A stretch of 64,000 bases of DNA, taken from Gammaproteobacteria bacterium (GTDB lineage Bacteria > Pseudomonadota > Gammaproteobacteria > Steroidobacterales > GCA-2729495). Positions 51,865 to 59,745 of this stretch are shown one piece after another (position 1 is the first letter of the stretch; each line of letters opens with the position of its first letter). Position numbers and translations under genes: made by a program. The notes below the pieces were generated by a model, which saw only the letters and a list, made by a program, of their open reading frames with translations, did no database searches and was not told the origin of the DNA. The stretch spans positions 16,254 through 80,253 of the forward strand of contig JAJRUG010000089.1 of NCBI GenBank assembly GCA_024277915.1, given 5' to 3'.

Positions 51865-54822
51865 ATGAAATTTTCGATCATACTTTTCGGGATGGTGCAG
51901 GCGCTGAGAGTGACTGCGCGCATATACCCCGAGTTTGCAGCCCGTTTGAAGGAGAAAAATCTGACTGCACAGTTCAAGTTGCAGGATAACTCGAAAGGCC
52001 GCTGGGTAAAGTTGGAAAACGGTAAAATCAGCTCGAAGAAGGGCATTTGCGAGCACCCGGATCTGTCCATTATTTTCAAGAACAAGGCAATTGCGGAAGA
52101 GTTCCTTACCCCTCCTTTCGACCAATTGGTGCGCATCGATGCCGCGAAAAACTTCAAAATCGGTCTGGAAGGTTCGGATGAACTGGCAGTATGGTTTATG
52201 GCCACACTGGCCCGTATGGAAACGATCACCTGGAAGAGCGGCACCGATATGGGTGATGGTGTGATGCGGTACACAAGCGGCACCAATGGCGGGCCGATAT
52301 TTGTCTATGTCAAGGATGAAAAAATTCTGAGAATCACTCCCATGGAGTTTGACGATGAAGATGCGCCTTCATGGTCGATAAAAGCAAAAGGCAAAACATT
52401 TACGCCTCCTCGCCGTACTACCCTGGCCGCCCACGGCATGGCGCAAAAGTCCATGGTTTATTCAAAAGAACGTCTTTTGTATCCCATGAAACGGGTGGAT
52501 TTTGATCCCGATGGTGACCGTAATATTCAGAATCGCGGGGTCTCGGAATTTGAGCGGATCAGTTGGGATGAAGCGCTGGATATTGTTACCAAGGAAATAA
52601 AGCGTGCCAAGCGCAAGGGTCCCGGGGCCGTATTGGTAGCGAATGGTTCACATCACCAGTGGGGAAACCTTGGCCATTATCTGAGTGCTTTTAACCGGTT
52701 CTGGAATTTGATCGGTTGTTCCAAGCTGCACCATAACCCCGATAGTTGGGAAGGGTGGTTCTGGGGTGCAACACACCACTGGGGCAATAGCCTGCGTCTG
52801 GGGGCACCGGAGTTTTATGGCACGGTTGAGGATTGCCTGAAAGAAGCGGAGATGATGGTTTTCTGGTCTAGCGATCCTGATGCAACCTATGGATACGAGG
52901 GCACTGAACGACGTCGCTGGGCCAAGGAACTGGGCATCAAGATGGTGCATATTGATCCGTATATGAATCACACAGCCGCCCATTTGGGTGGCAAGTGGAT
53001 CGCACCCAAGCCAGGCACTGATTCGGCATTTGCCCAGGCGCTTTGTCATGTCTGGATCACAGAGGATATTTATGACAAGGAATTTGTAGAAAAAAGAACC
53101 CAGGGATTCGAGGAATGGAAAGATTACATCCTCGGAACCACAGACGGCACGCCGAAGTCACCGGATTGGCAGGAGGGGGAAACCGGAGTGCCGGCTCGCG
53201 AGGTCAGGGCGCTGGCCAGGGAATGGGGGCGCAAGAAAACCTATCTCGGTGCAGGTGGCTGGGGCTGCGGTGTCGGGGGTGCGTGTCGCGGCCCAATGGG
53301 GATTCAATGGGCCCGGATGATGACGATTCTTGGTGCGATGCAGGGGTTCGGGCAACCGGGCGTCAATTTCGGTAACCTGCAGTTCGGCGCACCGTTGGAC
53401 TTTTCCTTTTATTTCCCGGGCTATGCTGAAGGCAGTATGTCCGGCGATCTCCAGTTCAGTGCCAATGCGGCCAATAATTATCAGCGCATGCCGCATATCG
53501 TGACCATGAATTCGGTGCGGCAGAGTATTCCCAGAATCTATCTGCCCGAGGCGATCATGGAGGGGAAAGCCCTGGGCTACCTGACTGATGTGGCTTCAGT
53601 GCAAGGCCAGTTCCAGAGGATCGGCTATCCGTCACCGGGACATGCGAAGATTGAAATGCTGTACAAGTACGGGAGTGCTTCTTTCGGAACGATGGTTGAG
53701 TCCAATCGCTGGGTGAAGATGTATCAATCGGAAAATTTGCCTTTCGTGGTTAACCAGTCGGTCTGGAATGAAGGGGAGACGCGATTCTCGGATATTATTT
53801 TGCCGGCATGTACCTCTTTTGAGCGCTGGGATATCGGCGAGTGGTATAACGTGGGTGCCGGTTATGTGCATCACATGTATTCGATGAACAATCATCGTGT
53901 CATATCAATGCAGCATAAATGTATCGAGCCGCTGGGTGAGTCCAAATCCGATTACGATATCTTTCTTGCCTTGCTGGAACGCCTGGGCATGGGAGCGATG
54001 TATTCGGAAGGCGGCAACACGGAGCTTGACTGGTGCAAGCGCGTTTTTGATTCGTCTGATTTATCCAAGCATATCTCCTGGAGGAAATTCCTGAAGAAAG
54101 GTTATTTTGTCGTGCCGCCGGATCCGGAATCAGCGCGAGCGCCGACTGCATCCCGGTGGTTCTATGAAGGCCGATCCAAGGATGTGCCGGAGCCCTATCC
54201 GCTACCGTCAGATTATGTGGGCGAGTATGGAAAGGGATTGCAGACACCCTCGGGGAAATTCGAGTTTATTCCCGAGACGCTTGGCAGGATTGATGATCCG
54301 GGGCGTCCCCCGTTAAACAAGTATATGCCCAACTACGAGGATCCACAGAAAGACGAGCGGCTGGCAAATTACCCTTTGCAGTTACTGACACCGCACTCGC
54401 GATACCCCTTTCATGTAATGGGGGATGATGGGGGCAGTACCATCAGGGATATCAAGGATCATCGTGTTCTGGTCGATGGTCACTATTACCTGGTCGCCAG
54501 GATTAACCGGGAGGATGCGGAAGCGAGAGGAATTCAGAGTGACGACCTCATACGCCTGTGGAATAACCGCGGCTCGGTTGTCTGTGCAGCGTATCTGACG
54601 GAACGGCTGCGGCCGGGTGTTGTGAGTGCCTCTACCGCATCTGCCGAGTACCGGCCGGCGGGTGAGCCGGGTAACTCGACCGATCTGGGGGGGTGCGTCA
54701 ATATGCTGAATCCCAGTAAAGGGATCACGAAGCAGACCCATAGCATAAGCCCGAATACAACGCTGATTCAGATTGAAAAATGGACCGGAGTTGATAGCTG
54801 GCAACGTGCGGAGGCAGTGTGA
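51865..54822 (+). CDS. Molybdopterin oxidoreductase (DMSO-reductase/transhydroxylase family) with N-terminal SCP2-like domain
   Basis: The protein has 985 residues from ATG 51865, which has AGGAGAG 6 bases upstream. Residues ~1-115 resemble an SCP2 sterol-carrier domain (FAARLKEKNLTAQFKLQD, GRWVKLENGKISSKKGICE, HPDLSIIFKNKAIAEEFL, FKIGLEGSDELAVWFMATL). From ~120 the molybdenum enzyme follows: GERISWDEAL-like FERISWDEALDIV (~230), SSDPDATYGYEG (~338), GWGCGVGGACRGPMGIQWAR (~470) and a C-terminal dinucleotide-binding domain (LLTPHSRYPFHVMG, SASTASAEYRPAG). No Tat signal and no N-terminal Cys cluster are present, so it is cytoplasmic. The iron-sulfur partner resembles that of pyrogallol-phloroglucinol transhydroxylase. 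The substrate is unknown; the SCP2-like part hints at a hydrophobic one. Confidence 0.85.
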   Translation: MKFSIILFGMVQALRVTARIYPEFAARLKEKNLTAQFKLQDNSKGRWVKLENGKISSKKGICEHPDLSIIFKNKAIAEEFLTPPFDQLVRIDAAKNFKIGLEGSDELAVWFMATLARMETITWKSGTDMGDGVMRYTSGTNGGPIFVYVKDEKILRITPMEFDDEDAPSWSIKAKGKTFTPPRRTTLAAHGMAQKSMVYSKERLLYPMKRVDFDPDGDRNIQNRGVSEFERISWDEALDIVTKEIKRAKRKGPGAVLVANGSHHQWGNLGHYLSAFNRFWNLIGCSKLHHNPDSWEGWFWGATHHWGNSLRLGAPEFYGTVEDCLKEAEMMVFWSSDPDATYGYEGTERRRWAKELGIKMVHIDPYMNHTAAHLGGKWIAPKPGTDSAFAQALCHVWITEDIYDKEFVEKRTQGFEEWKDYILGTTDGTPKSPDWQEGETGVPAREVRALAREWGRKKTYLGAGGWGCGVGGACRGPMGIQWARMMTILGAMQGFGQPGVNFGNLQFGAPLDFSFYFPGYAEGSMSGDLQFSANAANNYQRMPHIVTMNSVRQSIPRIYLPEAIMEGKALGYLTDVASVQGQFQRIGYPSPGHAKIEMLYKYGSASFGTMVESNRWVKMYQSENLPFVVNQSVWNEGETRFSDIILPACTSFERWDIGEWYNVGAGYVHHMYSMNNHRVISMQHKCIEPLGESKSDYDIFLALLERLGMGAMYSEGGNTELDWCKRVFDSSDLSKHISWRKFLKKGYFVVPPDPESARAPTASRWFYEGRSKDVPEPYPLPSDYVGEYGKGLQTPSGKFEFIPETLGRIDDPGRPPLNKYMPNYEDPQKDERLANYPLQLLTPHSRYPFHVMGDDGGSTIRDIKDHRVLVDGHYYLVARINREDAEARGIQSDDLIRLWNNRGSVVCAAYLTERLRPGVVSASTASAEYRPAGEPGNSTDLGGCVNMLNPSKGITKQTHSISPNTTLIQIEKWTGVDSWQRAEAV

Positions 54823-55667
54823 TGACAAGTAAATGGAATATGATCATCGATGTTTCCAGCTGTGATAATTGTCGGAACTGTTTTCTCGCTACCAAGGATG
54901 AGCATATTGGCAACGAGTTTCCCGGTTATACAGCGCCGCAGCCCGAGCGTGGACATAACTGGGTCGACATTCAGAGGCAGGAGCGCGGCCGATACCCGAT
55001 TGTTGAGGCAAACTTCATGCCGGTGATGTGTAATCACTGCGATGATGCGCCTTGCATGAAAGCTGCAACCGGCGGTGCTGTGAGCAAACGTGCGGATGGT
55101 ATTGTCATTATCGATCCGAAAAAATCCAAAGGGCAGAAAGCGATTGCAGATGCTTGTCCCTACGGTGCGGTTTACTGGAACGAGGAAGAGCAGATCCCGC
55201 AGGCGTGGATTTTTGATGCACATCTTCTGGATCAGGGGTGGAAGAAAACCAGGGTAGAGGAAAGTTGTCCGACCGGCGTGTTCAGATCGATCAAGGTCGA
55301 AGATCAGGAAATGCAACGGATAGCAGAGCAAGAGAGTCTGGAAGTTTTACTACCGGAATGCGAGTCAAAACCGCGTGTGTACTATAAAAATCTTCACTTG
55401 ATGACCAGGTGTTTTGTTTCCGGGTCCGTGGTGGTTAATGTGGAGGGCATCGAAGAGTGTGCTGGAAATGCTGAGGTAATACTGAAGCAGCGTAGCGGCG
55501 AGATAGCGCGGGTGACAACAGATGTTTTTGGGGAATTCAAGATCGATAAGCTTGAGAAGAAAAGTGGCCAGTACGAACTGGAAGTGAATGGGCAGTTATC
55601 GGGTAGCGTATCAATGAAGTTCGATCTCGGCGATGAAAGCCTTTATCTTGGCACAATAGTGCTCTAG
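54822..55667 (+). CDS. 4Fe-4S electron-transfer subunit with C-terminal beta domain (transhydroxylase small-subunit-like)
   Basis: The protein has 281 residues, starting at ATG 54822 overlapping the large-subunit stop by one base; GGAGG is 6 bases upstream. DVSSCDNCRNCFLATKDEH (~10-28) begins the first cluster, VMCNHCDDAPCMKAA (~68) the second and ADACPYGAVYW (~110) the third, with ESCPTGVF (~147) supplying further ligands. The C-terminal ~85 residues form a beta-sandwich (VSGSVVVNVEGIEECAGNAE, VTTDVFGEFKIDKLEK), as in the small subunit of Pelobacter transhydroxylase. It pairs with the large subunit in the cytosol. Its stop lies in the CTAG that begins a small inverted-repeat insertion. Confidence 0.85.
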   Translation: MTSKWNMIIDVSSCDNCRNCFLATKDEHIGNEFPGYTAPQPERGHNWVDIQRQERGRYPIVEANFMPVMCNHCDDAPCMKAATGGAVSKRADGIVIIDPKKSKGQKAIADACPYGAVYWNEEEQIPQAWIFDAHLLDQGWKKTRVEESCPTGVFRSIKVEDQEMQRIAEQESLEVLLPECESKPRVYYKNLHLMTRCFVSGSVVVNVEGIEECAGNAEVILKQRSGEIARVTTDVFGEFKIDKLEKKSGQYELEVNGQLSGSVSMKFDLGDESLYLGTIVL

Positions 55668-55739
55668 GGAACCTCTGATCAATTCTGGGCATTTCGCATG
55701 TCACAGGTGCCGTCCACGAATTGGTCAGAGGTTCCCTAG
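55664..55739. mobile_element. 76-bp inverted-repeat insertion (MITE-like)
   Basis: CTAGGGAACCTCTGATCAAT (start of the left arm, 55664-55685) is matched at 21 of 22 positions by the reverse complement of 55718-55739. Both ends have CTAG, as expected for a target duplication or end used by IS5-type elements. The 32-base centre codes for nothing. It contains the stop codon of the iron-sulfur subunit and could also act as a terminator hairpin. Confidence 0.7.
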
Positions 55740-55876
55740 GTACATTTCCGTATGGTTGTCCGGGGCTGGCCTCAAGGATACTCAGACACATGCAACAACG
55801 GCGCCGGGCTCTGTGTAGCAAGGTGCGAAATCAACGCAATCATGTGGTGCCGCTTGTTTTTCCTCGTGGTGGGTTC

Positions 55877-56269
55877 ATGTCGGGCAATAGTTCTTCTTGC
55901 AATCAAAATATATACGTTGTCGATAATGACAAACGATATCGTGATGAAATCAGAGCGTTGCTGGTTCGTGTCGGCTACAAGGTGCAGGTTTTCGCTTGTG
56001 CGGAGGATCTTCTGGAGCGATACGATGGAGAGCCGGTACCTGCTTGTATTATTTCGGAGAATGCATTGCCCGGTATGAGCGGACTGGATCTTACTCGTGA
56101 ATTACGACTGCGAAATATTTCTTCTCCGGTAATTATCCTGACCCGTCAAAGCGATGTTGCTACAGCGGTTAAAGCACTGCGCAATAATGTATCGGACTAC
56201 CTGGTCAAACCTTTTGTGGAACGGGATCTGGTCAACCGTCTGCGGGTAGCGATTGAGGTTGGGTTGTGA
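55877..56269 (+). CDS. Receiver-only response regulator with Glu at the phosphorylation site
   Basis: The protein has 130 residues from ATG 55877; the frame continues upstream through the insertion, so that part is unlikely. IYVVDNDKRYRDEIRALL (~12-29) has the acidic pair (D16, D18). The phospho-acceptor position reads CIISENALPGMSGLDL, where E61 replaces the expected Asp. T89 (VIILTRQSD) and K111 (DYLVKPF) are conserved. The sequence is FixJ-like but the DNA-binding domain is absent. Glu can mimic phospho-Asp, so the protein may be locked active or signal without phosphorylation. No histidine kinase is adjacent. Confidence 0.85.
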   Translation: MSGNSSSCNQNIYVVDNDKRYRDEIRALLVRVGYKVQVFACAEDLLERYDGEPVPACIISENALPGMSGLDLTRELRLRNISSPVIILTRQSDVATAVKALRNNVSDYLVKPFVERDLVNRLRVAIEVGL

Positions 56270-56281
56270 TGAATCAACTGA

Positions 56282-57220
56282 TCAGGTTGTTCTGGCTCCG
56301 ATTTCCGCCAGTTCATCGGGGCACGGGTCCCAGCTTGCTGCGGCGACATTTTGTTTGATCTGCTCGGGTTTGGTGACGCCGGCAATGACACTGGAGACAA
56401 AAGGTTGAGCCGCCAGCCAGCCAATGGCGAGATCAAGAACACTCCTTCCGATTGTCTGTCCATACTCTTCCAGGCTTTCAACCATAGTGTAGCGCTCATC
56501 TGAGACAAACCCGCCGCCACCGCCCCATTTTGCAAAACGGGTCCCCTCTGCAGGTTTGTCGTTACGCTTGTATTTTCCGGTAAGCAAGCCACTTTCCAGC
56601 GGAAAGAACGGCAGAATACCGGTTTCATGACGCTGAGCGACAGGTACCAGGTCTTCTTCGATACCACGGAATAAAAGACTGTATCGGTTCTGTGCAGAAA
56701 TGAACCCTTTCAGATTGTGGTCAGATGAAAACTGATGTGCTTCATCAAGTTGCTCCCCGGAAAAATTAGAGCAGCCGAAGTAACGAATTTTTCCTTGCTG
56801 CACCAGGTCATTCAGGGTTCGGAGTGTTTCTTCAATCGGCGTCGTCGAGTCGGGGAAATGATACTGATACAGATCGATGTAATCGGTACTCAGCTTCCGC
56901 AAGCTGGATTCAACGGCCGTCATGATAAAAGAACGTGATCCGCCATTCTCTGCTGCACCACCACGCCCGCCCATTTTTGCACCGAACTTTGTGGCGAGAA
57001 CAACACCCTGTCTGTGAGTCCCAAGCGCTTTGGCCAGCATGGCCTCTGCTTCGCCACTGCCATAGATATCAGCAACATCAAAAAAATTCACGCCTTCAGA
57101 CAGAGCCGCCCCAACTATCGCATCCGCCGCCTTCTGATCGCACATCATGCCAAGATTCATGCACCCCATTCCAACCGCAGACACCTCCACCCCCGAATTA
57201 CCCAGCTTCTTCATTTTCAT
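56282..57220 (-). CDS. Aldo/keto reductase
   Basis: The protein has 312 residues from ATG 57220 (MKMKKLGNSGVEVSAVGMGC); 11 further in-frame codons upstream are part of a repeat. The catalytic set is visible: FFDVADIYGSGEAEAM (Asp and Tyr, ~46), VLATKFGAK (Lys, ~78) and YQYHFPD (His, ~124). LAIGWLAAQPFVSSVIAGV and KPEQIKQN bind NADPH. The subgroup is the AKR11/12-like oxidoreductases, with unknown substrate. Repeat copy 3 ends exactly at the start codon, so native upstream control has been lost or replaced. Confidence 0.88.
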   Translation of the reverse strand: MKMKKLGNSGVEVSAVGMGCMNLGMMCDQKAADAIVGAALSEGVNFFDVADIYGSGEAEAMLAKALGTHRQGVVLATKFGAKMGGRGGAAENGGSRSFIMTAVESSLRKLSTDYIDLYQYHFPDSTTPIEETLRTLNDLVQQGKIRYFGCSNFSGEQLDEAHQFSSDHNLKGFISAQNRYSLLFRGIEEDLVPVAQRHETGILPFFPLESGLLTGKYKRNDKPAEGTRFAKWGGGGGFVSDERYTMVESLEEYGQTIGRSVLDLAIGWLAAQPFVSSVIAGVTKPEQIKQNVAAASWDPCPDELAEIGARTT

Positions 57221-57462
57221 GGGGTTGGACCTCGATAACCTACTGATAAACAAAAATAATTAACGAAAAACATCAACAATATCGTGCTTAAAACCGCTTT
57301 TTTAGCATCAAAAACACTACTCTAAGCCAGTTTTTGGGATCGGTTGAAACAGTACGCTTAGAGGGTCTATTTTGGCCTCAAAATGGGCCTTCTAAGGCTG
57401 AATTTCTTGCTTAAAACGAGATATAGCTTAATCAAAACATATAGTTATCGAGATCCGACCCC
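57221..57462. repeat. TIR-bounded non-coding element, copy 3
   Basis: GGGGTTGGACCTCGATAACC at the left and GAGATCCGACCCC at the right match copies 1 and 2 with one change at each end. The interior has GCTTAGAGGGTCTATTTTGG with AAAATGGGCCTTCTAAGGC, a clear hairpin. It lies between the aldo/keto reductase start and the nitrilase-like gene end, and must supply or interrupt the reductase promoter. Confidence 0.8.
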
Positions 57463-57480
57463 CACCCCATCAACCATCAA

Positions 57481-58557
57481 TCACAGTGCCCAGAAGTGGC
57501 TCCAGCGGGAGTTTTTGCTGAAGATGGCGAAGGCGTCGCGCTTGTCTTTGGGTTGGTAGTCGAGGTAGAGGCTGTGGTCGTAGCGTTCCCGGTAGGCATC
57601 GAGGACCGGGCGGTATAGCTGCATGTGCAAATCGGGGATTCGGTGGGTGGCTCGGAACTGGGCGATCGGAATTCTGGCGAGTTCTTTGGTTTCAAACACG
57701 CCGGCCTGCGCCAGAACTGTGCCCCGTGGTGCAACAATGGCGGATCGGCCGGAGCCACCGTATGCGCCTTCTTCAAAGAAGCCGGGATTGCGTTCCTGGG
57801 TGCTGACTGAATTATTGACGATCAGTGTATACAGGCTGTTGTGATATGACGTAAGCCGCATGTCTTCGAATTCCATTCCACCGGTGGCAACCCGGCAGAT
57901 AATCTCGGCGCCCTTCATTGCCATGCAGCGAAACAGCTCCGGCTCGAATTGCACAGCAGACATTGCGATATTGCCGATGTCTGTTCTGGCGATGGGGATG
58001 ACCGCATCAACCCCGTACATTTCAACGAACCGGTCGTATACGTCGTAAATACTACTAGTGTATTGCTCAGACCCCGGAAACAGCCCGCGCACATTGCGTT
58101 GTTTCCAGTGTTTGGCGACTACATTTCCATCGGGGCCTACCATCACCATCAGGTGAAGGATATGATTTGGCCAGTTTTTCGGATCCTTGGCGTAGGTGCC
58201 GAAAACGATATAGCAGTTATGTTGTTTCGCTTTTTTGCCCACTTCTTCGATCTCGGGGCCAGGCACCTCAAGCGCCATGTCGTAGTGCTGTTCCCGTGTC
58301 CACTCACTGAACCCGGTGATCGGAAATTCATGGAAACACAGGAGATCACTTTTCCCGCCATAACCCTGGGCGATGTCGATACACTCGAGAAAATAGTCCA
58401 GGTTTCGGCGGATATCTTCTTTGATATTTGAGCCTCGCACACCCTGAACACGCGTCTGTACAATTGCCGCAGTGATTGTGTCCTGCCGCAGGTCAACCGT
58501 GGGATAGGTGCCATCTTCTCGCACCAAAGGCTCATTGTTATCGTTTTGCTGACTCAT
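57481..58557 (-). CDS. Nitrilase-superfamily amidase-like protein with Ser at the nucleophile position
   Basis: The 358-residue alpha-beta-beta-alpha protein is most like aliphatic amidase/formamidase. E77 (FHEFPITG) is the general acid/base, and a Lys in AKHWKQRNV (K149 or K152) supplies the second residue. The nucleophile region reads NIAMSAVQFEPELFRCMAMKGAE. Aligned with the amidase motif CDDGNYPEIWRDCAMKGAE by the fixed PE...MKGAE spacing, S200 sits where Cys is expected. Catalysis may therefore be changed or lost. It is upstream-adjacent to Opp-type transport genes on the same strand, consistent with amide or peptide use. Confidence 0.82.
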   Translation of the reverse strand: MSQQNDNNEPLVREDGTYPTVDLRQDTITAAIVQTRVQGVRGSNIKEDIRRNLDYFLECIDIAQGYGGKSDLLCFHEFPITGFSEWTREQHYDMALEVPGPEIEEVGKKAKQHNCYIVFGTYAKDPKNWPNHILHLMVMVGPDGNVVAKHWKQRNVRGLFPGSEQYTSSIYDVYDRFVEMYGVDAVIPIARTDIGNIAMSAVQFEPELFRCMAMKGAEIICRVATGGMEFEDMRLTSYHNSLYTLIVNNSVSTQERNPGFFEEGAYGGSGRSAIVAPRGTVLAQAGVFETKELARIPIAQFRATHRIPDLHMQLYRPVLDAYRERYDHSLYLDYQPKDKRDAFAIFSKNSRWSHFWAL

Positions 58558-58734
58558 TCTCTGGAAGCTCCTCGTAGATGCAGATCATTCAATTGCCCGA
58601 ATGATCACCGTTGTGCTTTTATGGCAAGTGATTGGAACAGAATAGCAATGATGGTAAACCATATCCCCGGGTAGCACATCATCAGTCACCTGATGGACAG
58701 GATTCAGCCTGCCGCACTGATTTCAGCTGACGCC

Positions 58735-58758
58735 GGCTCAGGCTCAGGCTCAGGCTCA
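58735..58758. repeat. (GGCTCA)4 tandem hexamer
   Basis: Four perfect GGCTCA units lie at the 3' end of the OppF-like gene. On the coding (minus) strand this reads TGAGCC repeats, so the stop codon is the first of several in-frame TGA codons. The 58558-58734 stretch shows no gene. Confidence 0.85.
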
Positions 58759-59745
58759 GTTAAGAGCTCGCCACCGGTGGCAGGCTACCAAAGTTCCTGC
58801 CTCATCTGTTTCAAGTTCGGGTGTCTCTTGAACACACTGAGGTGTGGTGTGAACACACCGGGTACGAAAGACGCAGCCAGATGGCGGATCGACCGGCGAA
58901 GGCAGTTCACCTTCTGCAACATTGCCGAGAAAGGGGGCCGGGTTATCCAGATCGACTTTCGGAACAGCATTGATCAGTACACGGCTGTACGGGTGACGTG
59001 GCCGGGAAAAGAAGTTTTTGCCGGGTCCTGTCTCCATCACTTTTCCCAGGTACATCACCAGTATGCGACTGCACATATAGCGAACGATCGATAAATCATG
59101 GCTGATGAAAATTAGTGATACACCGGTATCCCGTTGCAGTGTTCTCAGCAGGTTGCAGATTTGCGCCTGGATGGATACGTCCAGCGCACTGACCGGCTCG
59201 TCACAAACGATCATCCCGGGGTTGAGAATCATCGCCCTGGCAATACTGATTCTCTGACACTGTCCCCCGCTGAATTCGTTTGGATAGCGGCCGGCCATTT
59301 CCGGCAAGAGTCCTACCCGATCCATCATATCAAGCATCGCGATATTTCTTTCAGTGGCCGTTAGTTCCGGGGAATGAACCCGCAATGGCTCGGCAATTAT
59401 TTCACCCACCGTCATTCGCGGGTTCAGACTGGAAACCGGATCCTGAAAAATTAACTGCAAATCCTTTCGGTAAGGCCTCATCTGTGCCGGGCCAAGAGTA
59501 CACAGGTCCTGATCCTGCCAGATGACACGGCCAGTCGCCGCCGGAACAAGTTGCAGAATCGCCTTGCCCAGCGAGGACTTCCCGCAGCCTGTTTCGCCGA
59601 CTATCCCCAGAGTCTCGCCACGGTCGAGTTCGAAGCTCACGTTGGATACCGCCTTCAACAACGGGCTTCTGCCACCGAACCTGCGATGCCCGGATGTCCT
59701 GTAATGGACAGAGAGATTCTCGACTTTGAGCAGGGTGTCTTTCAT
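58756..59745 (-). CDS. Oligopeptide/dipeptide ABC transporter ATPase (OppF-type)
   Basis: This 329-residue ATPase has Walker A GIVGETGCGKSSLGKAIL (~49-66), the QDPVSSLNPRMTVGEII segment, the signature FSGGQCQRISIARAM (~160), Walker B MIVCDEPVSALDVSIQ and the switch His in FISHDLSIV. The C-terminal extension (CVFRTRCVHTTPQCVQETPEL) has the Cys motif found in Opp/Dpp ATPases, which may bind an iron-sulfur cluster. Its ATG shares a base with the stop of the OppD-like gene, so the two are coupled. It powers uptake with the permeases at 60750-62581. Confidence 0.93.
   Translation of the reverse strand: MKDTLLKVENLSVHYRTSGHRRFGGRSPLLKAVSNVSFELDRGETLGIVGETGCGKSSLGKAILQLVPAATGRVIWQDQDLCTLGPAQMRPYRKDLQLIFQDPVSSLNPRMTVGEIIAEPLRVHSPELTATERNIAMLDMMDRVGLLPEMAGRYPNEFSGGQCQRISIARAMILNPGMIVCDEPVSALDVSIQAQICNLLRTLQRDTGVSLIFISHDLSIVRYMCSRILVMYLGKVMETGPGKNFFSRPRHPYSRVLINAVPKVDLDNPAPFLGNVAEGELPSPVDPPSGCVFRTRCVHTTPQCVQETPELETDEAGTLVACHRWRALN

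Noticed and set aside
58735..58758. CRISPR-like or regulatory tandem array
   Set aside because: (GGCTCA)4 is a simple hexamer run with no spacers; it is best explained by slippage at the end of the OppF-like gene. No CRISPR array was seen elsewhere in the window.
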